Shown here one piece after another: positions 12,125 to 25,500 of a DNA stretch of 64,000 nt. The notes beneath the pieces were generated by a model. That model was not told the DNA's origin. It worked only from the letters and a program-made list of their open reading frames with translations, and did not search any database. Source of the DNA: Drosophila persimilis (lineage: Eukaryota; Arthropoda; Insecta; Diptera; Drosophilidae). The stretch is from positions 124,001 to 188,000 of the forward strand of contig NW_020825387.1 of the NCBI RefSeq assembly GCF_003286085.1, written 5' to 3'. A program made the translations under genes and the position numbers. Every line of letters starts with the position of its first letter. Positions within the stretch are counted from its first letter, which is position 1.

Positions 12125-15100
12125 AGAGAGTACGTTCCATTTCTCGAGCAATGCACTGGACACTGGGACATTTACGGATTTTTGGAACCCTCTCGGCAAC
12201 AGTAGAGCTAGAGTTCCATAGAAAAAACGTGTGTGTGGCGTATGAGTATCTAATGCTATTGATATAACCCGAAGCGAATCTAATCTTATCGTCCTCCCTT
12301 AGATATTTGCAAAATAAAATGTCAACATGTTGAGCACACGTGATAAGATAATGGTACCCCCGTAAGTACGTGCATAGTACTCCACGTCTATCCTTTTGGT
12401 TTTGAACAATTGTTTTTCTATGGAAATGAAAATATTCGCACTACACACATAAATGCTGCAATCGTCTATATATAGGATGGACTATACTGGACTGGCAGTG
12501 TGCCCTTCTCTCACGTAAAATGCGGCTATAAATAGACGTTTATTTGTTTACCAAAATTCACCAGATAATGCAGAAATGCCCAAATCTAGTGGCTCCAAAA
12601 ATAAACACAACAACAGAGGAGATCCATCATGGTTGAGGTTTGCTGATGGATTGTTTGATGATAGCATGTGATGATGATGGCCCCCGATGATTGATTTATT
12701 TACATGCCGCCACTGCCACCACTGATGATGATGACGCTGGTGATTCTGCCTGCACCTCTACACTATTATCACGTGTGTGTGCGTTTAGTTTTTCCACACT
12801 GTTCTTTCTCTAATTTGCTTACGAAATCTACACTGCCTAGCGGTTCCAGGGTGTCTATAAACTGGGAATGATAAGGCCAACAATGTCAGAACATTCATTC
12901 TGCCATTCTGCTGGCTTCCTCGTTAGTCATTCCCTTTATGTATTTCCGCTCCTGTAATTGACGTCAATGCCATGACATTGTTGTACTTGTACTCCCGGTG
13001 CCCCAAAATCGATTTCCAAATCAAATTCAGGGTGTATGTATTTTGAAATATGTTAAGTCAAGTATTGGAGCAGTGTTTCGTTTTGGAGGGTAGGAATATT
13101 ACCAATGCAAAGCATTGTCATAGGTCGTTGATCGTTGATCGGCGATCAAATTGTGTTGCAATGCACATGATATTTTATTGGGCTCAGACAAGGGATATCT
13201 GAAGGAAAACAACGGCATTTTATAGCTGGAGACCTGTGGAAATCGTAAACGATCTTTATACTCTTCAATAATCTTTATACAACGGGAAGTTACATAATTT
13301 TTATAAACAATATGTATGCGTGTAGAATTTTTGCGCAATAATCTTGGATTTTTCACGAATAATATGCAGTATAATATTCAAGCTCGTTTCCTACCATATT
13401 TACTCTTCGAGGATCAATAAAGTACCCAAAATCCATCCTTTCCTTTAATATATTTTAACTTTTCAAATGGAAATATATATTCTTTCCTTTCCTTTAATAT
13501 CTGCCACATATTTATATCACTGCAATACTCTCAGCTCTGGTACTCTCGTTGGTAGCCCCCTTTGGCACACTTTGCTGACTCATAGATCAAATATTTCATT
13601 CGTTAAAGTCTTCAGACCAAAGTCAATGCTCTGCTCTCGCCTCCCCGTTTACGATTTTGATGGTTTTTCGACTGATGACATGAAGAAATTTCCTGTTTTC
13701 CTGTTTGGGTTGCGTTTAACGGGCTGGCCAGCAATCAGCGCCTGGCTTCCATAAAAACGAAGCGGCACAAATGTGCCACAAATGCAGCGCTAGAGGCGAT
13801 CTATCCATCTATGTATGTAGAGTCTAGAGTCTTGGAGTTTGTGTTATTCTTGAGCAGGCAAAGAAGTATCTTTCTGGCATGGCATTCCAGGAAATACTTG
13901 ACTCGAAAGGAATCCGCTGTAAACACTTCTGCCACAGCAACAGCAACAACAACAGCAACAGCAAAAGCAGCCCATAAAGATTTGTTTTATCTGTTTATTT
14001 TTGCAAAGTGAATCGGGAATTAGGTTAAAATTTAGTGCCGTCTCAGCGGAAAGTACAAAAGAAGAGAGGAGAGGAGAGAAGGAAAGGATGGGCATTGAGG
14101 CAGCATAAGGTTGCAATGTGTCTGTCGTTCATTCATGCACTCGGCAGTGGAAAAGGGCGCTGTGCTCTGGTCATCAATGAACCTCTCTTAGAGACACAAA
14201 AGACGACACAGATTCGATTACAACTGGAGGTCGGTTCTTGTGGTAATTGCTGGAAACTCAGCGGAGCACTGCAGGAGGTCGGTCTCTGCTCCAGAATCCG
14301 AATATTCTGCGGCTACTGTTACGCGGCGACGCCAGTGCAGACATCGACATCGCCATGGAAGTGGCGGAGTGGCGGAGTGGCAGAAGATACGTCTTCATTA
14401 TATCAGAGCGATACTCTGATGCTCGTATCGTGTGTCGTCGTTTAACATTTTTACTCACAATCGAAAGTTGTTTTTCGTGTTTCTCTCTCCCAACGAATTG
14501 GAATTCTTGGGAAAGTGTTGCAAGCTCTGTGGCTGTAAACATAAGTTTGTTTTTTTTTCGGCTTGTTTGGGGCAAGCACTTCATGTGACAGCCCCAGCAA
14601 GACAATGCACAGAAACGAAAGAGAGAGATACATTCAATCCGAAGCGGGAGATACATTCAGCCTCCAATACCAGAGGCAGATACATCCACAGAGATACATC
14701 CAAGCCCAAACCCATCGCCTCTTCGATTCATTCTCTTCTTTTACATCATTTTTGGCGCGTAATTGCAATCAATGCCGCTTTGTATCTCACGGATGTCAGT
14801 GACAGTGACAGTTCCAACAGATGCAAAGCAATTATTGCGGTCCTCTCTTTCGAGTTTGTGGCTTCGAGTCTCAGGATTCAGGATGCAAAATACAAGCTCT
14901 CCACTGAATGGAGGTTCTAATTGCCAGACGATGGACGGTGCGGGGGGACTCATTCAAGGTGCGAGAGTGGGATTGATTTGGTGGCAGAGATACTTCCGGG
15001 AATGGGTACCTTTGGCTGCAGTTCCTTTCAAAGATATTCAATGAGCCAAAAGACATTTTCCCCTGTGCTTTTCTGGAGGATTCTTAAGTAGGATCTCTGG

Positions 15101-16266
15101 CCATCACGAACGAATGAATGCTGCTTCCCATAGCTCATTCCTGCAAGCATTCAAGCATTTTTGCCACTTCAAAAAACAGCTAAAGTCAGCTATTGAAATA
15201 CAATTCTTTCGGACTCTGGCTCTTGAGATGCACATGCACCCCCGCAACAGCAGCAGCCACCAAGAGGAGGAGGAGTAGGAGTTGGAGGAGAAGTAGGAGT
15301 AGGAGTAGGAGGAGGAGCAGGAGATGGCCATAACTTATGCTTCCTACCATATACGATATGTGGTCCGGACTGCAGCCTTTTGTTTTCGCATTTTGTATCT
15401 CAATTTTCAATGTGGCTGTAATGAATGGTTGCACGATCTTGTTCTGCCTCTGCATGTGGGTGCACTGCGGACTGTGGCTGGGAAACTGCTGCGGATAGAT
15501 GGGGGATCTCATGAATTATGCAAACACTGGCAGAAAACCAGCACAGAGAGGAGCCCCAGAGGAACCCCCGAACGAACACTGATCTCTCTGACAGCCAAAG
15601 CAAAACAAACAAATTGTTTGTTATTATCGCTGGGTGGCGCAGAATCGCGACAGGAATCCGGATTTGGCGTCGGATTTGGAGTTGGATTCGGATTCGAATC
15701 CGCCCTACCTCTTGCCTCCTGCCTCCTGCCTGAATCATAGATTAAGATGCCGCCGGGAAAAAAGTAGAAGGCGGCAAATTGTCAAACGCGCCGCCAGCTG
15801 CCAAACGATTTACTTAGGTCTGTCTCTGTCCCTCCAGGCATCATTCTCCCAACACCCCCACCCCCCCATCGGTTGTCCCTAGTGTTTCTTTTTCGCTCCA
15901 TCTTGTTATATTTATTTTGCATTTTGTATTTCCTATGGTCGGTTCTGTATTCATGCTTTATTTTTAGGCCTCGGCAGCCATAAGGCCATAATGTGTGAAA
16001 TTGCCGACAGCCTCTGCGGCGGAAGATCTCGGGGCGGAAGATCTCTGCTGCTGGATGGTGAGGCACCAAGTGAGAGATCTATGATTTTGCGATGATAAAT
16101 GGAGCGCTCCGCGCAGAGCGTTGTCTTTTTTGAAGTTTGACAGCACAAAATATATGTGAGGAAACCCAGAGAAGGAGCCACCAGAAGTTGGGAATACCCT
16201 GGGATACTAAAGCTGCTTTCTGGATCGAATAAACCTTGGAAGGACTTACTTGGAAATTGGACAGCC

Positions 16267-16971
16267 GAGTGCCGGAAGCAGTAGCAATGAATCCTCCATT
16301 TAAGGTCCTTAGTCTCTATTATGTGGTAGACGATCCGATCTACTTTTGGAAGGCCACGAGTTTCGATCCTGGATTTCGCATTACGGAGCCACAGGAGATG
16401 GTCGATTGCGTCGCCCCACAAGATCGACCGCTCGGCTGCGAGCTCTTAGTGCTGTCTCAAGCTAAGAACATCCTGATCCTGATGTTCCTTGCCTTCTTGG
16501 AAAGTCATCTACACTGTGGCCCTCGAACTGGGGATTCACCAAGCAGCTCTGGGTCCTTCGTTCCGAGGGAAGAGGAGCAAATCCAAACATATTTGATTTT
16601 TATGCAAATATTGATGGAAATGGCACTCTCCCTGATTCCTTAAATGGGGCATCCAGTGGTGCATCCCTGGGCGAACCGAAGGCTGCTGTAACTGTACAAC
16701 CAAATGGTGCTTTAACCGATGCATCCCTCGACGAACCATGTGATGAAACCCATGATGTATTTCGTTGTTCCAGCCCTGCGACACGGCATCCAGTGATGTA
16801 TCCTCCGATGAGTCCCTTGATGGATGCCCAACGCCAATCTTCTCCACCTCAGTCATGCTCAACCCAAAGATGGGCCCAAGGTGGAATCGGATTCTATTTC
16901 CTTCCTTGAGAACATCATACCCTCATACCCCATTGTTAGGGTATGCAAGGCGATGAAGTCGTTTGGTGCTT
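16267..16971 (+). pseudogene. Possible decayed protein-coding sequence inside a p130CAS intron
   Basis: Three protein-like stretches lie in order but in different frames. The first begins at ATG 16287 and includes MNPPFKVLSLYYVVDDPIYF. The second, around 16540-16907, includes ANPNIFDFYANIDGNGTLPD and a repeated GAxxxASLxEP motif. The third ends at about 16971 and includes ESDSISFLENIIPSYPIVRV. The composition looks like a real protein more than chance, and frame switches without splice sites suggest decay. The start loosely recalls an extended Tudor-domain N-terminus, but I cannot confirm this. It could also be a diverged small gene with unseen introns, or simply chance. Confidence 0.28.
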
Positions 16972-19900
16972 AAGTGTTTCTTTTGAACCAAATGAACATT
17001 AATATTATGGGATAATTAACCCACTGAATGGCCGTCGTGTTGTAGTTGTTGTAGGGGGAGTGCCTCGAAAAAAAACCACAAAACGGAAGAGGTTAAAGAA
17101 CTCTCTCTCTGTCTCTATAGGAATATTAGATCACTAACTGAATATTTGTTGGATACAAGTTTCGGTATACACTTTGCCTATCGCATGCCTTTCTCCAACG
17201 TTCCAACCTCTGCACTGCCCTGCCCCGACTGACCTCTGGTCCAACCCCGAAAGCAACGCGGACTAACGCAAAGCAGAGCCAAAAAAAGTTGTAAAAATTT
17301 GGAGTTTCATTAAGATGCACATCTTAATTGTGCCCGCAGCTGATGCCACACCATCGGATGCCACACGACGCCATCCCATCCGATCTGATGTTGAAGAAGA
17401 CGATCCTGTTTTCCAATTTCCACCAAAAGTGGGCTCGGCTCGATCGTCTGAATCTCTCTGGCGGTCTGTCTGTCTGTCTGTCTATTGTTTTATGGCTGCC
17501 ACGAGGAGTGGCTGTGTCCCCTGATAATTGATGAATTTATTACCCAACATGGAGTACAGTACTCCTACTCCTACTCGCTGCCTGCCTGCCTGCCTGCCTG
17601 CCCCACGTTGTTCCCTGTTGCCTGTTGCCCAATCACTTTTACTGATTGGAAACTGCTGCTTCTGCCTCTCTCTTTCGCTCTCTCCATCCAACGTCTTATC
17701 ACGTGCCCCAGAGTGTGCCGTCTGCCTGATGAAGTGCCGTCAGCCGTTTGTCGCGTAGGGTTCTTCATCTAATTGTGTTTTTGTGCAACTAATCTTGCCC
17801 CCTGCCTAATGGGTGGCTTAACATTTGGAATGAAAGACCGAAATTCTCGGAATCCATTCCGTAGTCCGTTTGTTCGCGTGTAAAGTGCATTTTTCGGGCG
17901 GAGAGCACTCCGCTCTGCTCCAATTTCTGCTCCATTTCTGCCCCAATCTAGCCGCTCCGCTCTTATTGCTCTTTGTTTCCGCTGCGCTTCTGCTCGACAC
18001 TTGATTGTTTGTGATTTCTCCACCGATTTCTGATTTCGGGGGCATCCACACACTCCACTCCATTCCGCTCCATTCCATTCCATTGTTTTCCAAATGCGGC
18101 ACGTTCTGGCCATTTATGGCGGCACGCATGGCCAACAGCAACAGAAGCCAAGAAAGCTGATTGGCCCCAGAGAGCAGTTGTTGATTGGGAAGCTATTGGC
18201 ACTATTGGTGCTATAGTTTCATAGCAGCGACCTATCCCAAGATGTTCTCGAAGATATCACATTATTAAAGACTTTTTTCGATGGTAGTTCTGGTAGAACA
18301 GGCAGGGAATGTCCCCCTTGAGTATCCCTAATGGTTTAGCCATGATTCACGGATGTGAGCCACTCCAGCTGTCGTAGTGGACACATCTGTCCACCAAAAC
18401 TGAAGGGCCTGCCATCCCAAATAGAGATACAACCAAATTCCACCCCCAAAACGCCGTAGGTACTCTCCCTCCCTCGAGGGACCCTTTGGCGGTGGCGGGG
18501 TCGGGGGTTAGTGCAATAAAATATACAATACCTCCATTTGTTGTAGATTCCCTTGTTGGCCATAGAAATTTCCCAATTAACACACGACAAATATTTGGCC
18601 AGAGATGTTTTTCTCGATGGAATATTCTTTTGCTGATTGCGAGATCTTTTTTGTTTTTTTTTTTGTTTTTTGGATGAACCGACAGGTGCCATAATTCCCA
18701 TAAAATACCATTTTCCAGGGCCCCGTGGCAACACACACACACACACACGAGAGAAAAACAAAATAATTTAGATAAAACATATGACGCCTACAATATTTTT
18801 GCGTAAGAGAAACGATAGCAAATACGAGTATATATGTACATATGTATGTACAATATGTAATACATGGCACGTGAATGGATATATGTATGCACAATATATG
18901 GGGGTGCGGTGCGTGTTTTCGTGGTCTGATTTGCATATATTATTTATTCAACTTCTAAATTGCAAATGGAAACATGTTACGAGGTGTTATGAATGCTCTT
19001 TTGGCTTTGGCTATGGCTTTTGGTATGCCTTCGGGTACCGAAAGGTAAGCTGATGCTCTGACATCTTTTCATTTGCATATTTATGATGACCAAAAAGGAA
19101 AATGAAACATGCCCCAAAAAGTGTAACAAAGAATGCCAGTAGGTGGGTTGGGAGCTTTAGGAGAGACACAGAGAGAAAGAGAGAGTGAGGGAGGGGGAAG
19201 TCAACGAAATTAAAGATGCCAAAGGCAACATTTTTGTGGCTCTAACGAGGCAATTAGATGTGTGCGTCCGTGGCCTTCTGCTGGTCATTGTTTGCCTTGC
19301 ATCTGTATGTGTATGTACATATTTTTCTAACCCTAAGGGAACCCCAACGGAGAAATGTCAAAAAATTGCCGACTAATTCCCTGGAATGCGGGTGGGTTCT
19401 CTCGTTCTCTCTCCCCCCCCTCCCAACTCGAATCTCCTCTCCCTGGATTCTGGATTCGGTAAACCGGTTTCTGCCACGCGTGACAGCAACAACAGAGCCA
19501 AAATGAGCTCGAAATTGTCATTGTCCTCGAAGGATAATGACTGACGAAGGACTGTAATGACTGTAAAACAGGATAATGCACATGCAGCACAGCTGTACAG
19601 AGAGGAGGGCGGCGGAACACCTCTATGAAGAGTGATTTCCATGCAAATTAAATGGCATGGCATGGGATCGAATGAACTTTTCCCCAATATGAAATACGAG
19701 AAGAACCAAACCGAACCGAAGCCCACGCAAATGGAGAGGAAAACCTCATTTGTTGAAAACTTTTTTACGACCCCAAGCATTTGAGATAAGAACACAAATC
19801 GATCGAGAAAGCCAAGCCAATCCAAGTCAAGCCAAGCCGCTGGAAATGGTAATCCCCGTCCTAAAGTGTTTTGTCTGCCATAAGAAAATCAAATCAAATC

Positions 19901-21194
19901 GAATCAAATTAAATTAAATCAATTCCCCAACGAAAGTGACAATAAAACTCAACGAGTTTTCTGTCTGTCTTTCCTTTTTAACTGGCGGTCTCCGTCTGTC
20001 TCGGGGCACTACAATTTTCATGTTGTTGCCTTGGACTGTCTCTCCCTGTCGCTGTCTTGCTGTTCATTTCCATTTCCATCTCCATCTCCGTTTCAGGCTC
20101 TTGACGTGACTGATGTGGGCGTGGCACTTGTGTGGCATGCAAATCATGTCAAATGTCACATTCAACTTCCACAAAAAACTGCAGCTTGCAGCTGCAACAT
20201 CGGAGGCAAGTCGATGCGAGTCGAGGCTCTTCGTTCTGTTTCTCGTTTATCGCGTTTCGTATTGCATGAGGAGATGGGCATGTAAATGGGGATGGGGTTA
20301 CCCCATAAGAACTTCCTTTTTATGGAACGAAACGGGTTACCCCTGACCTTCAGCCCATTCGACTTGTTAAGGAGGTGTTTCTGTTTTCTGTTCTCCTTTT
20401 TTCTTCTCTTTTTTGGGCAGAACTTCACGCCTCCCATTGTACAAACAAAACTGTGTTGTGTTTGGACAGCTGCTGCTGTTGCATAAAGCTACTGTATTCT
20501 GTATTCTGTAGGCGATGGGGCACGGCGCTCTCTTGGTCACGGGTGTGAGGTAACGTGAGCTTAGAGCAGGGGTGCGTCCCATCACCATCATTATCTTCTG
20601 GCTAATTGAGCTTTCTGTAGGGTAAACACATTCCCAATAATGGATAGTGTCTGCATTCGATATGTTCTTCGAGCCATAGAATTTGAAGTTGTATCGAATG
20701 ATGGGGCGGGGCGGTGGAGGGCTGTCTCCAATAGCCGAATGTTTGTCACTCAAATAGAAATTGGAACAAGAATATCATCGTCTGACGAGAGGGCAGAGAA
20801 ACATAATACCACATAGAAATGTTTATGATATGTGGCTATTCGAGAGGTTGCCATTGGATATCTTTAAAGGGATGCACTTAAATGATAAAATATGGGGATA
20901 TTAATAGATAAACAGTTCTCTCAAGAGATCTGTTTTGTCGAACGAGTAGTCTTTTTCATTCAAATATCGAGAAAAGAAACTATTAAAACGATTAATTATC
21001 ACAAAAACATTTTCGCATCTTCATACATCCCTATACAAATTTTGAATAAAATAAGCATTATCCGTTCGATGGAGTATTCTTGAAAACGATATATTTTCTT
21101 TGATAAATCCCTAAAAACTGTTAACAAAGTGAGATATCTTAGATCATGCCTCTGAAAATTTGAATATTTAGACCTAAAGTCTGATACTACCTAT

Positions 21195-21610
21195 AAAAAT
21201 CCACTTCTCTATTACGAACTTTCGTACAACGACTTTATTTTCAGAACGCTGCAATTTCGTCCAATTTGTATTACGTTTTGCTCTCCTCATAACAAATTTC
21301 CTTATAGCGAATGTAAAGTTTCTTTACTACGTTTGATTGTGGTTTCCTAGAAAGAGTTCTAAAGAGTTCTTTGTAGTATTGGGAAACTTTGGGAGCTTGA
21401 GGCAAGTGTAGGATAATTGTATAAATAAAACAAATTTATTCGCTTGCGTAAGCATCCTTACAGTTTTTTTTTAGATGGAAAAGTGCAAAAATCCAATGCA
21501 ATTTTCTTATTACGAAATCTGTATTACGAATATTCCGTGTAACGAATTTTTGTTTGGTCCCGTAGAGATTCGCTGTATGGAAGTTCGACTGAGGGGTATC
21601 AATTACGCGA
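21195..21610. mobile_element. Possible relic of a short DNA transposon (pogo/Tc1-like)
   Basis: An AT-rich stretch in which TATTACGAA, GTAACGAAT and TTCGTACAACGA strings recur in both orientations near its two ends (about 21212-21234 and 21510-21590). The right end reads GGTCCCGTAGAGATTCGCTG, a style seen in pogo-like non-autonomous elements. No transposase frame is present. Terminal inverted repeats are not clear by eye, so this is a weak call. Confidence 0.22.
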
Positions 21611-22439
21611 TATCTATCGATTCGTACTCTTCTTTAGATAAACCAGGAGCTCGGTTTTCCTTCAAATAATCTATAATCCAAACGCTTTTTATTCAAATAT
21701 ACGAATAGAGTATGCAAATAAAAGCAAGCAAGCAAACGAAACGAAACGAACCGAACGACTTGGTCTATAAGAACGAGTACCGTAAGAGACACACGAAGCG
21801 AAGCCACGGAGCCGACACGACACGACTCGATACGAAACGACACGACGCGTGGCCGAGCAAAAGCCGAAGTGCAATCAGCTGATAGCGGATCAGCCCCGCT
21901 GTATGGCTGTGGCTCTGCCACACAGAACGGCATAGTCTGCGGAGTCGCCTGCTGCGGTGCGGAACACACATTCGAGAGCGAAGCGCAAGATACGACTTCG
22001 AGTGCGAGTACGAGTACGAGATACAAGATACGAATCGTGACAAACAGAAAAAACTATAAGAGAAATAAGCAGCAATTTTTGCTACGTCTGTGGTTTGGCA
22101 GCGGCTTTTGTTTTTTGAATTTCGGAGCTTGGTTTTTGTTTTTTTTTTTTGGGTGCCCCGCGGCTAAACTTGAAATCACAAAAAGCTGATTCGGCATTAA
22201 AGAAAGATACAAGATACAAGATACCCATGCAGATGCAGATTTTGTGAGCACTGAAGATAAACCCATACAATACCATACCAAGTGAAGTGTGCGAATACGC
22301 GGTGAACCCCACAGCGAGATACATTATTTATATTGTCCTGGATTAAATATATCTAAGTCTATCTCGATGTTGTGCCAACTCTAAGCTCAGACAAAACCCC
22401 CAAAAGATACTCGAGCTGCCATTGAAATCCGCTGCCAAA

Positions 22440-22553
22440 ATGTTGGACAAACAGAGCTCCATCTCGATGTCCGGCTCCTGCTGCAGCTCGAATGCAACGA
22501 ACGCGGACCTGGACTACGATGTGCCCGTCTCGCGGCGCATCCACATCAAATCG
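22440..22553 (+). CDS. p130CAS: p130CAS proximal first coding exon with its own YDVP motif
   Basis: ATG at 22440 sits in an excellent context (CCAAAATG). The exon encodes 38 residues, rich in Ser/Cys at first and ending YDVPVSRRIHIKS, then a GTTAGT donor in phase 0. The YDVP is a Cas-type substrate motif (Tyr26), which strongly supports the assignment to this gene although the SH3 exon lies nearly 12 kb downstream. The GC-poor, CGAAAC-rich sequence upstream (about 21.75-22.44 kb) is probably its 5' UTR and promoter. Confidence 0.8.
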
Positions 22554-25500
22554 GTTAGTATCTGCAGATATGCACTCACCGATCCATAAACTATACCGCT
22601 TTAGCGCGGAGATTAAGACGTTGAGGAGGCCTGGCCTCCTCCAGGATCATCTCATCAGCCATGCCACTATCTGCATGCCCCATCTGCCAGACTGCCAGAC
22701 TGCCAGACAGCCAGGCTGCCAGTCTGCCAGACGTCGCCACTTCTTCAACTGTTGCGGTTGGTGGCACTGTTGTGACAGAGCCGCCGCTTGGCCACAGTTT
22801 GAGCCTGAAATTGTAACGGATCTCGCTCTTTCTATCTTTGGCAGCTGCCAAGAAAAGTTTCCGCAATTTTCCATTCGTTATCACCTCCGTCAGAGTCGAC
22901 ACCGTTTGATGTTCTACTTTACGGCTTCCCAGGTGCGATATCGCAATGTCGTGATAACTCCTCCTCCTCGCACAGGTGATGCCTGCTAAATCTTTTAGTG
23001 CTTAGAACGTCTCAAGTTCTACTGTCGAAAAACAACGCATGAGCTCATCGCGATAAAGAATCTACTACGCTCTGCTCTACCCTACTCTCTTGTGGTTCCC
23101 CAAAAAGATATACATACATACATATACTATGTATTCAAGTGAAAGACGAAGGAGCCCCCGATTAGATTGGGTATCAAGTGGGCTTTCGATTAGTTTTATT
23201 AGAAAGAATGTTGGAGCTTTGACTGATATCGATCGCAGAGAAAGAAGAGAAAAAAGATTCGTTTATAATTTCTCACCTAAAGTGGGATCTCATTAGAGCA
23301 CCGCACTTCACCGTCTCCTTTGCCTCTATTCAACAATGGCCGACACTTGGCCATAATCATTACCGATCACTTGTGAGTTCATTTAAAGTCCACTTTAAAA
23401 ATTCCAATTGATTAAAGTATGGAATGCATTCCAAGTCGCATTCCAACTCGTTTTTCTTCTGCACGACGGGTACGGGCTGTGAAGGAAATATGATTTAATG
23501 GCCGGGCGGCACTCAATCGATCTGCGATCGGCGATCGGCGATGTCCGATCTGCGACGAATGTTGATCAATAGATTTATGCTGCCATATATTTTCATCAGT
23601 GCCCCCAAAAGTCATTCAATCAACATCAACATCAGCGCTCCGACGACGCCACACGCGGACGTGCACGCGGACATTAATTCTAATCAATTTTCTCCGAGTC
23701 CCCGCGTCACTTGTGGCACACTCAAAAATTAAATGTCGAAGGAGAAATATATGTCTAGACGGAGTGGAGAGCCAGAGCTGTGGGGCGCCCACTTAATCAG
23801 TGAGAGGAAAATGTGGAAAATTATGTCCCTCAGGGAGTCTCTGCTGCTCCGCTCCGGTCTGCTCTGCTCTGTTCTGCGGTTATCCTGCAGATAAACCGAC
23901 GACTGGAAGACCTGAAGACCTCCTCTGACATAATCGTAATTAATATTGAGAGATATGCCGCTGGAGACGATGGATGCTACTTGGGTTTAGTTTTTTTTTT
24001 TATCGGTTTCGGTTTCGTTTGCGTTCCTTAAGTTGTTTCCCTGACAATTTGAGGGTCTTTTTGTCTTTTGTCTTTGGTTTTTGGTTTTTGGTGTGACGCT
24101 CAATTAAGACTGATTAGATTTTGCCCAGAAATGTTGTGTGTGTGTGTGTGCGTGTTTGGGCAGGGCAGCCCTTGGACTTGCCCTTATCGTTTCGGTCATG
24201 CCTATTCCGCTATTACCCGATAAGGGAAACCCATTCCCATGCCCGTGCCCGTGCCCGTGCCCCTGCCTGTGCGCCATTCCTTCAATCAATTGCCTAGACA
24301 ACGTGCGTGGTCTTTGGGCTCCTGAGAATTTATTGCCTTTTGGGGCGCTTGCCTGGGTTCTCTCTTGGCTTGGCCCTTGATTATTTATAGGCTTCTTTCG
24401 CACTTGGCCTTTCAATCAATTGAAATCCTCGGCAGAAAGAAATCAACGCTCCACGTTCGCGACTATTAATAACTGATTTTATTTGCCATGCCACAGGGGG
24501 ATCTATCTATCTATCTGAATGCCTTACTTGGGATAGCTCCCTCCTCCTGTACGTCCTCCATTACTCCTCCATTAGTCTCCCCTTAATTGCGGGCCTTCAG
24601 TCAGGCGCACGTCCTCGGGATGGGATGGGTTGTGGATGGAGATGGCGATGGCGATGGAGTCCAGGGTCTAGGCAGATCTATTAATTGCCATCAGTCAGCG
24701 GCATGCTAATAAACCCTTTAGGTACCCTTTGGTGGAGGTACCATTGACTGCCCAGAGGTGGGAGCGTGACACGACTTCATTCGCGGGGAGAATCAAAGAG
24801 CGGACATCCAGAGATGTCTTGGAAGGTCGAGGCACGTGTGCCTCAATTGCCTCGTGCGTGCAGCCATCGCTACCATCTCTGCATTCAAAGACCTCCAGAC
24901 ATGGCACCCCAGAGGAGATTGTGTCGGAAAGCCATCTTCGAATGTTTTCCGCTGTTTGCATTTTGAAATCTAAGCTGAGAACTGGAACCGGCTTCTTGCC
25001 AGACATCTCAAGACACGCTCCAGCGTCAATTACTTTTCGCATTTGTGCGCATTTGGAGCACATTTATTTTAATCTCACCTGTGTCTCCCTCTCTACCTCC
25101 CTACCTCCCTATCTCCCGCCTGTGCCTGTGTCTGTGTCTGTGTCTCTTCTGTGCCCCTCCTGTTTCTTTTGGTCTCTCGATCTCCGTGATGGATGCATCT
25201 CTGTGGAGCCAGAGATGCCACTGCCCCTGCGGCAGCCCTTCAATTATGGGCCCATACTTTGTGTCAGCGACTGTTAGACCAGGGTACAAGTAACCAAAAC
25301 AGGACTCGCAGACACGACTCTTGTAATTAGCCGTTGTTGTTTATTTAATTTCAAGCTTAATAACGACAACGACAGCGACAGGCAACAGCCACAGCCACAG
25401 CCACAGAATATTGAGTGGCGAGTACTACTCGGAGTAGAGGTAGAAGAGGTACAGGTAGCAGAGGGTAGAGTGTTGTGTGGAGTGCATTTGCATTTGCATT

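Larger units (their letters stand above)
6832..22439 (+). other. Long p130CAS 5' intron (distal-promoter isoform)
   Basis: About 15.6 kb with no confidently recognised gene. Contents noted: CAG/CTG microsatellites (7980-8000, 13930-13972), a (CT)n tract at 10229-10252, ATTCC/ATCCC repeats at 12084-12124, a GGAGTA-type tract at 15255-15322, TCTG/CCTG runs near 17466-17600, and a CA run near 18729-18748. There is also a decayed ORF cluster at 16.27-16.97 kb, entered separately, and a very AT-rich interval near 20.8-21.6 kb. Most open frames of 60-140 codons here are low complexity or occur on both strands and were not accepted. Confidence 0.6.

Noticed and set aside
15324-15740. 138-codon plus frame in a p130CAS intron, with a 112-codon antisense frame
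   Set aside because: Low-complexity GFGVGFGVGFGF-type sequence derived from GGATTTGG repeats, open on both strands, without family resemblance.
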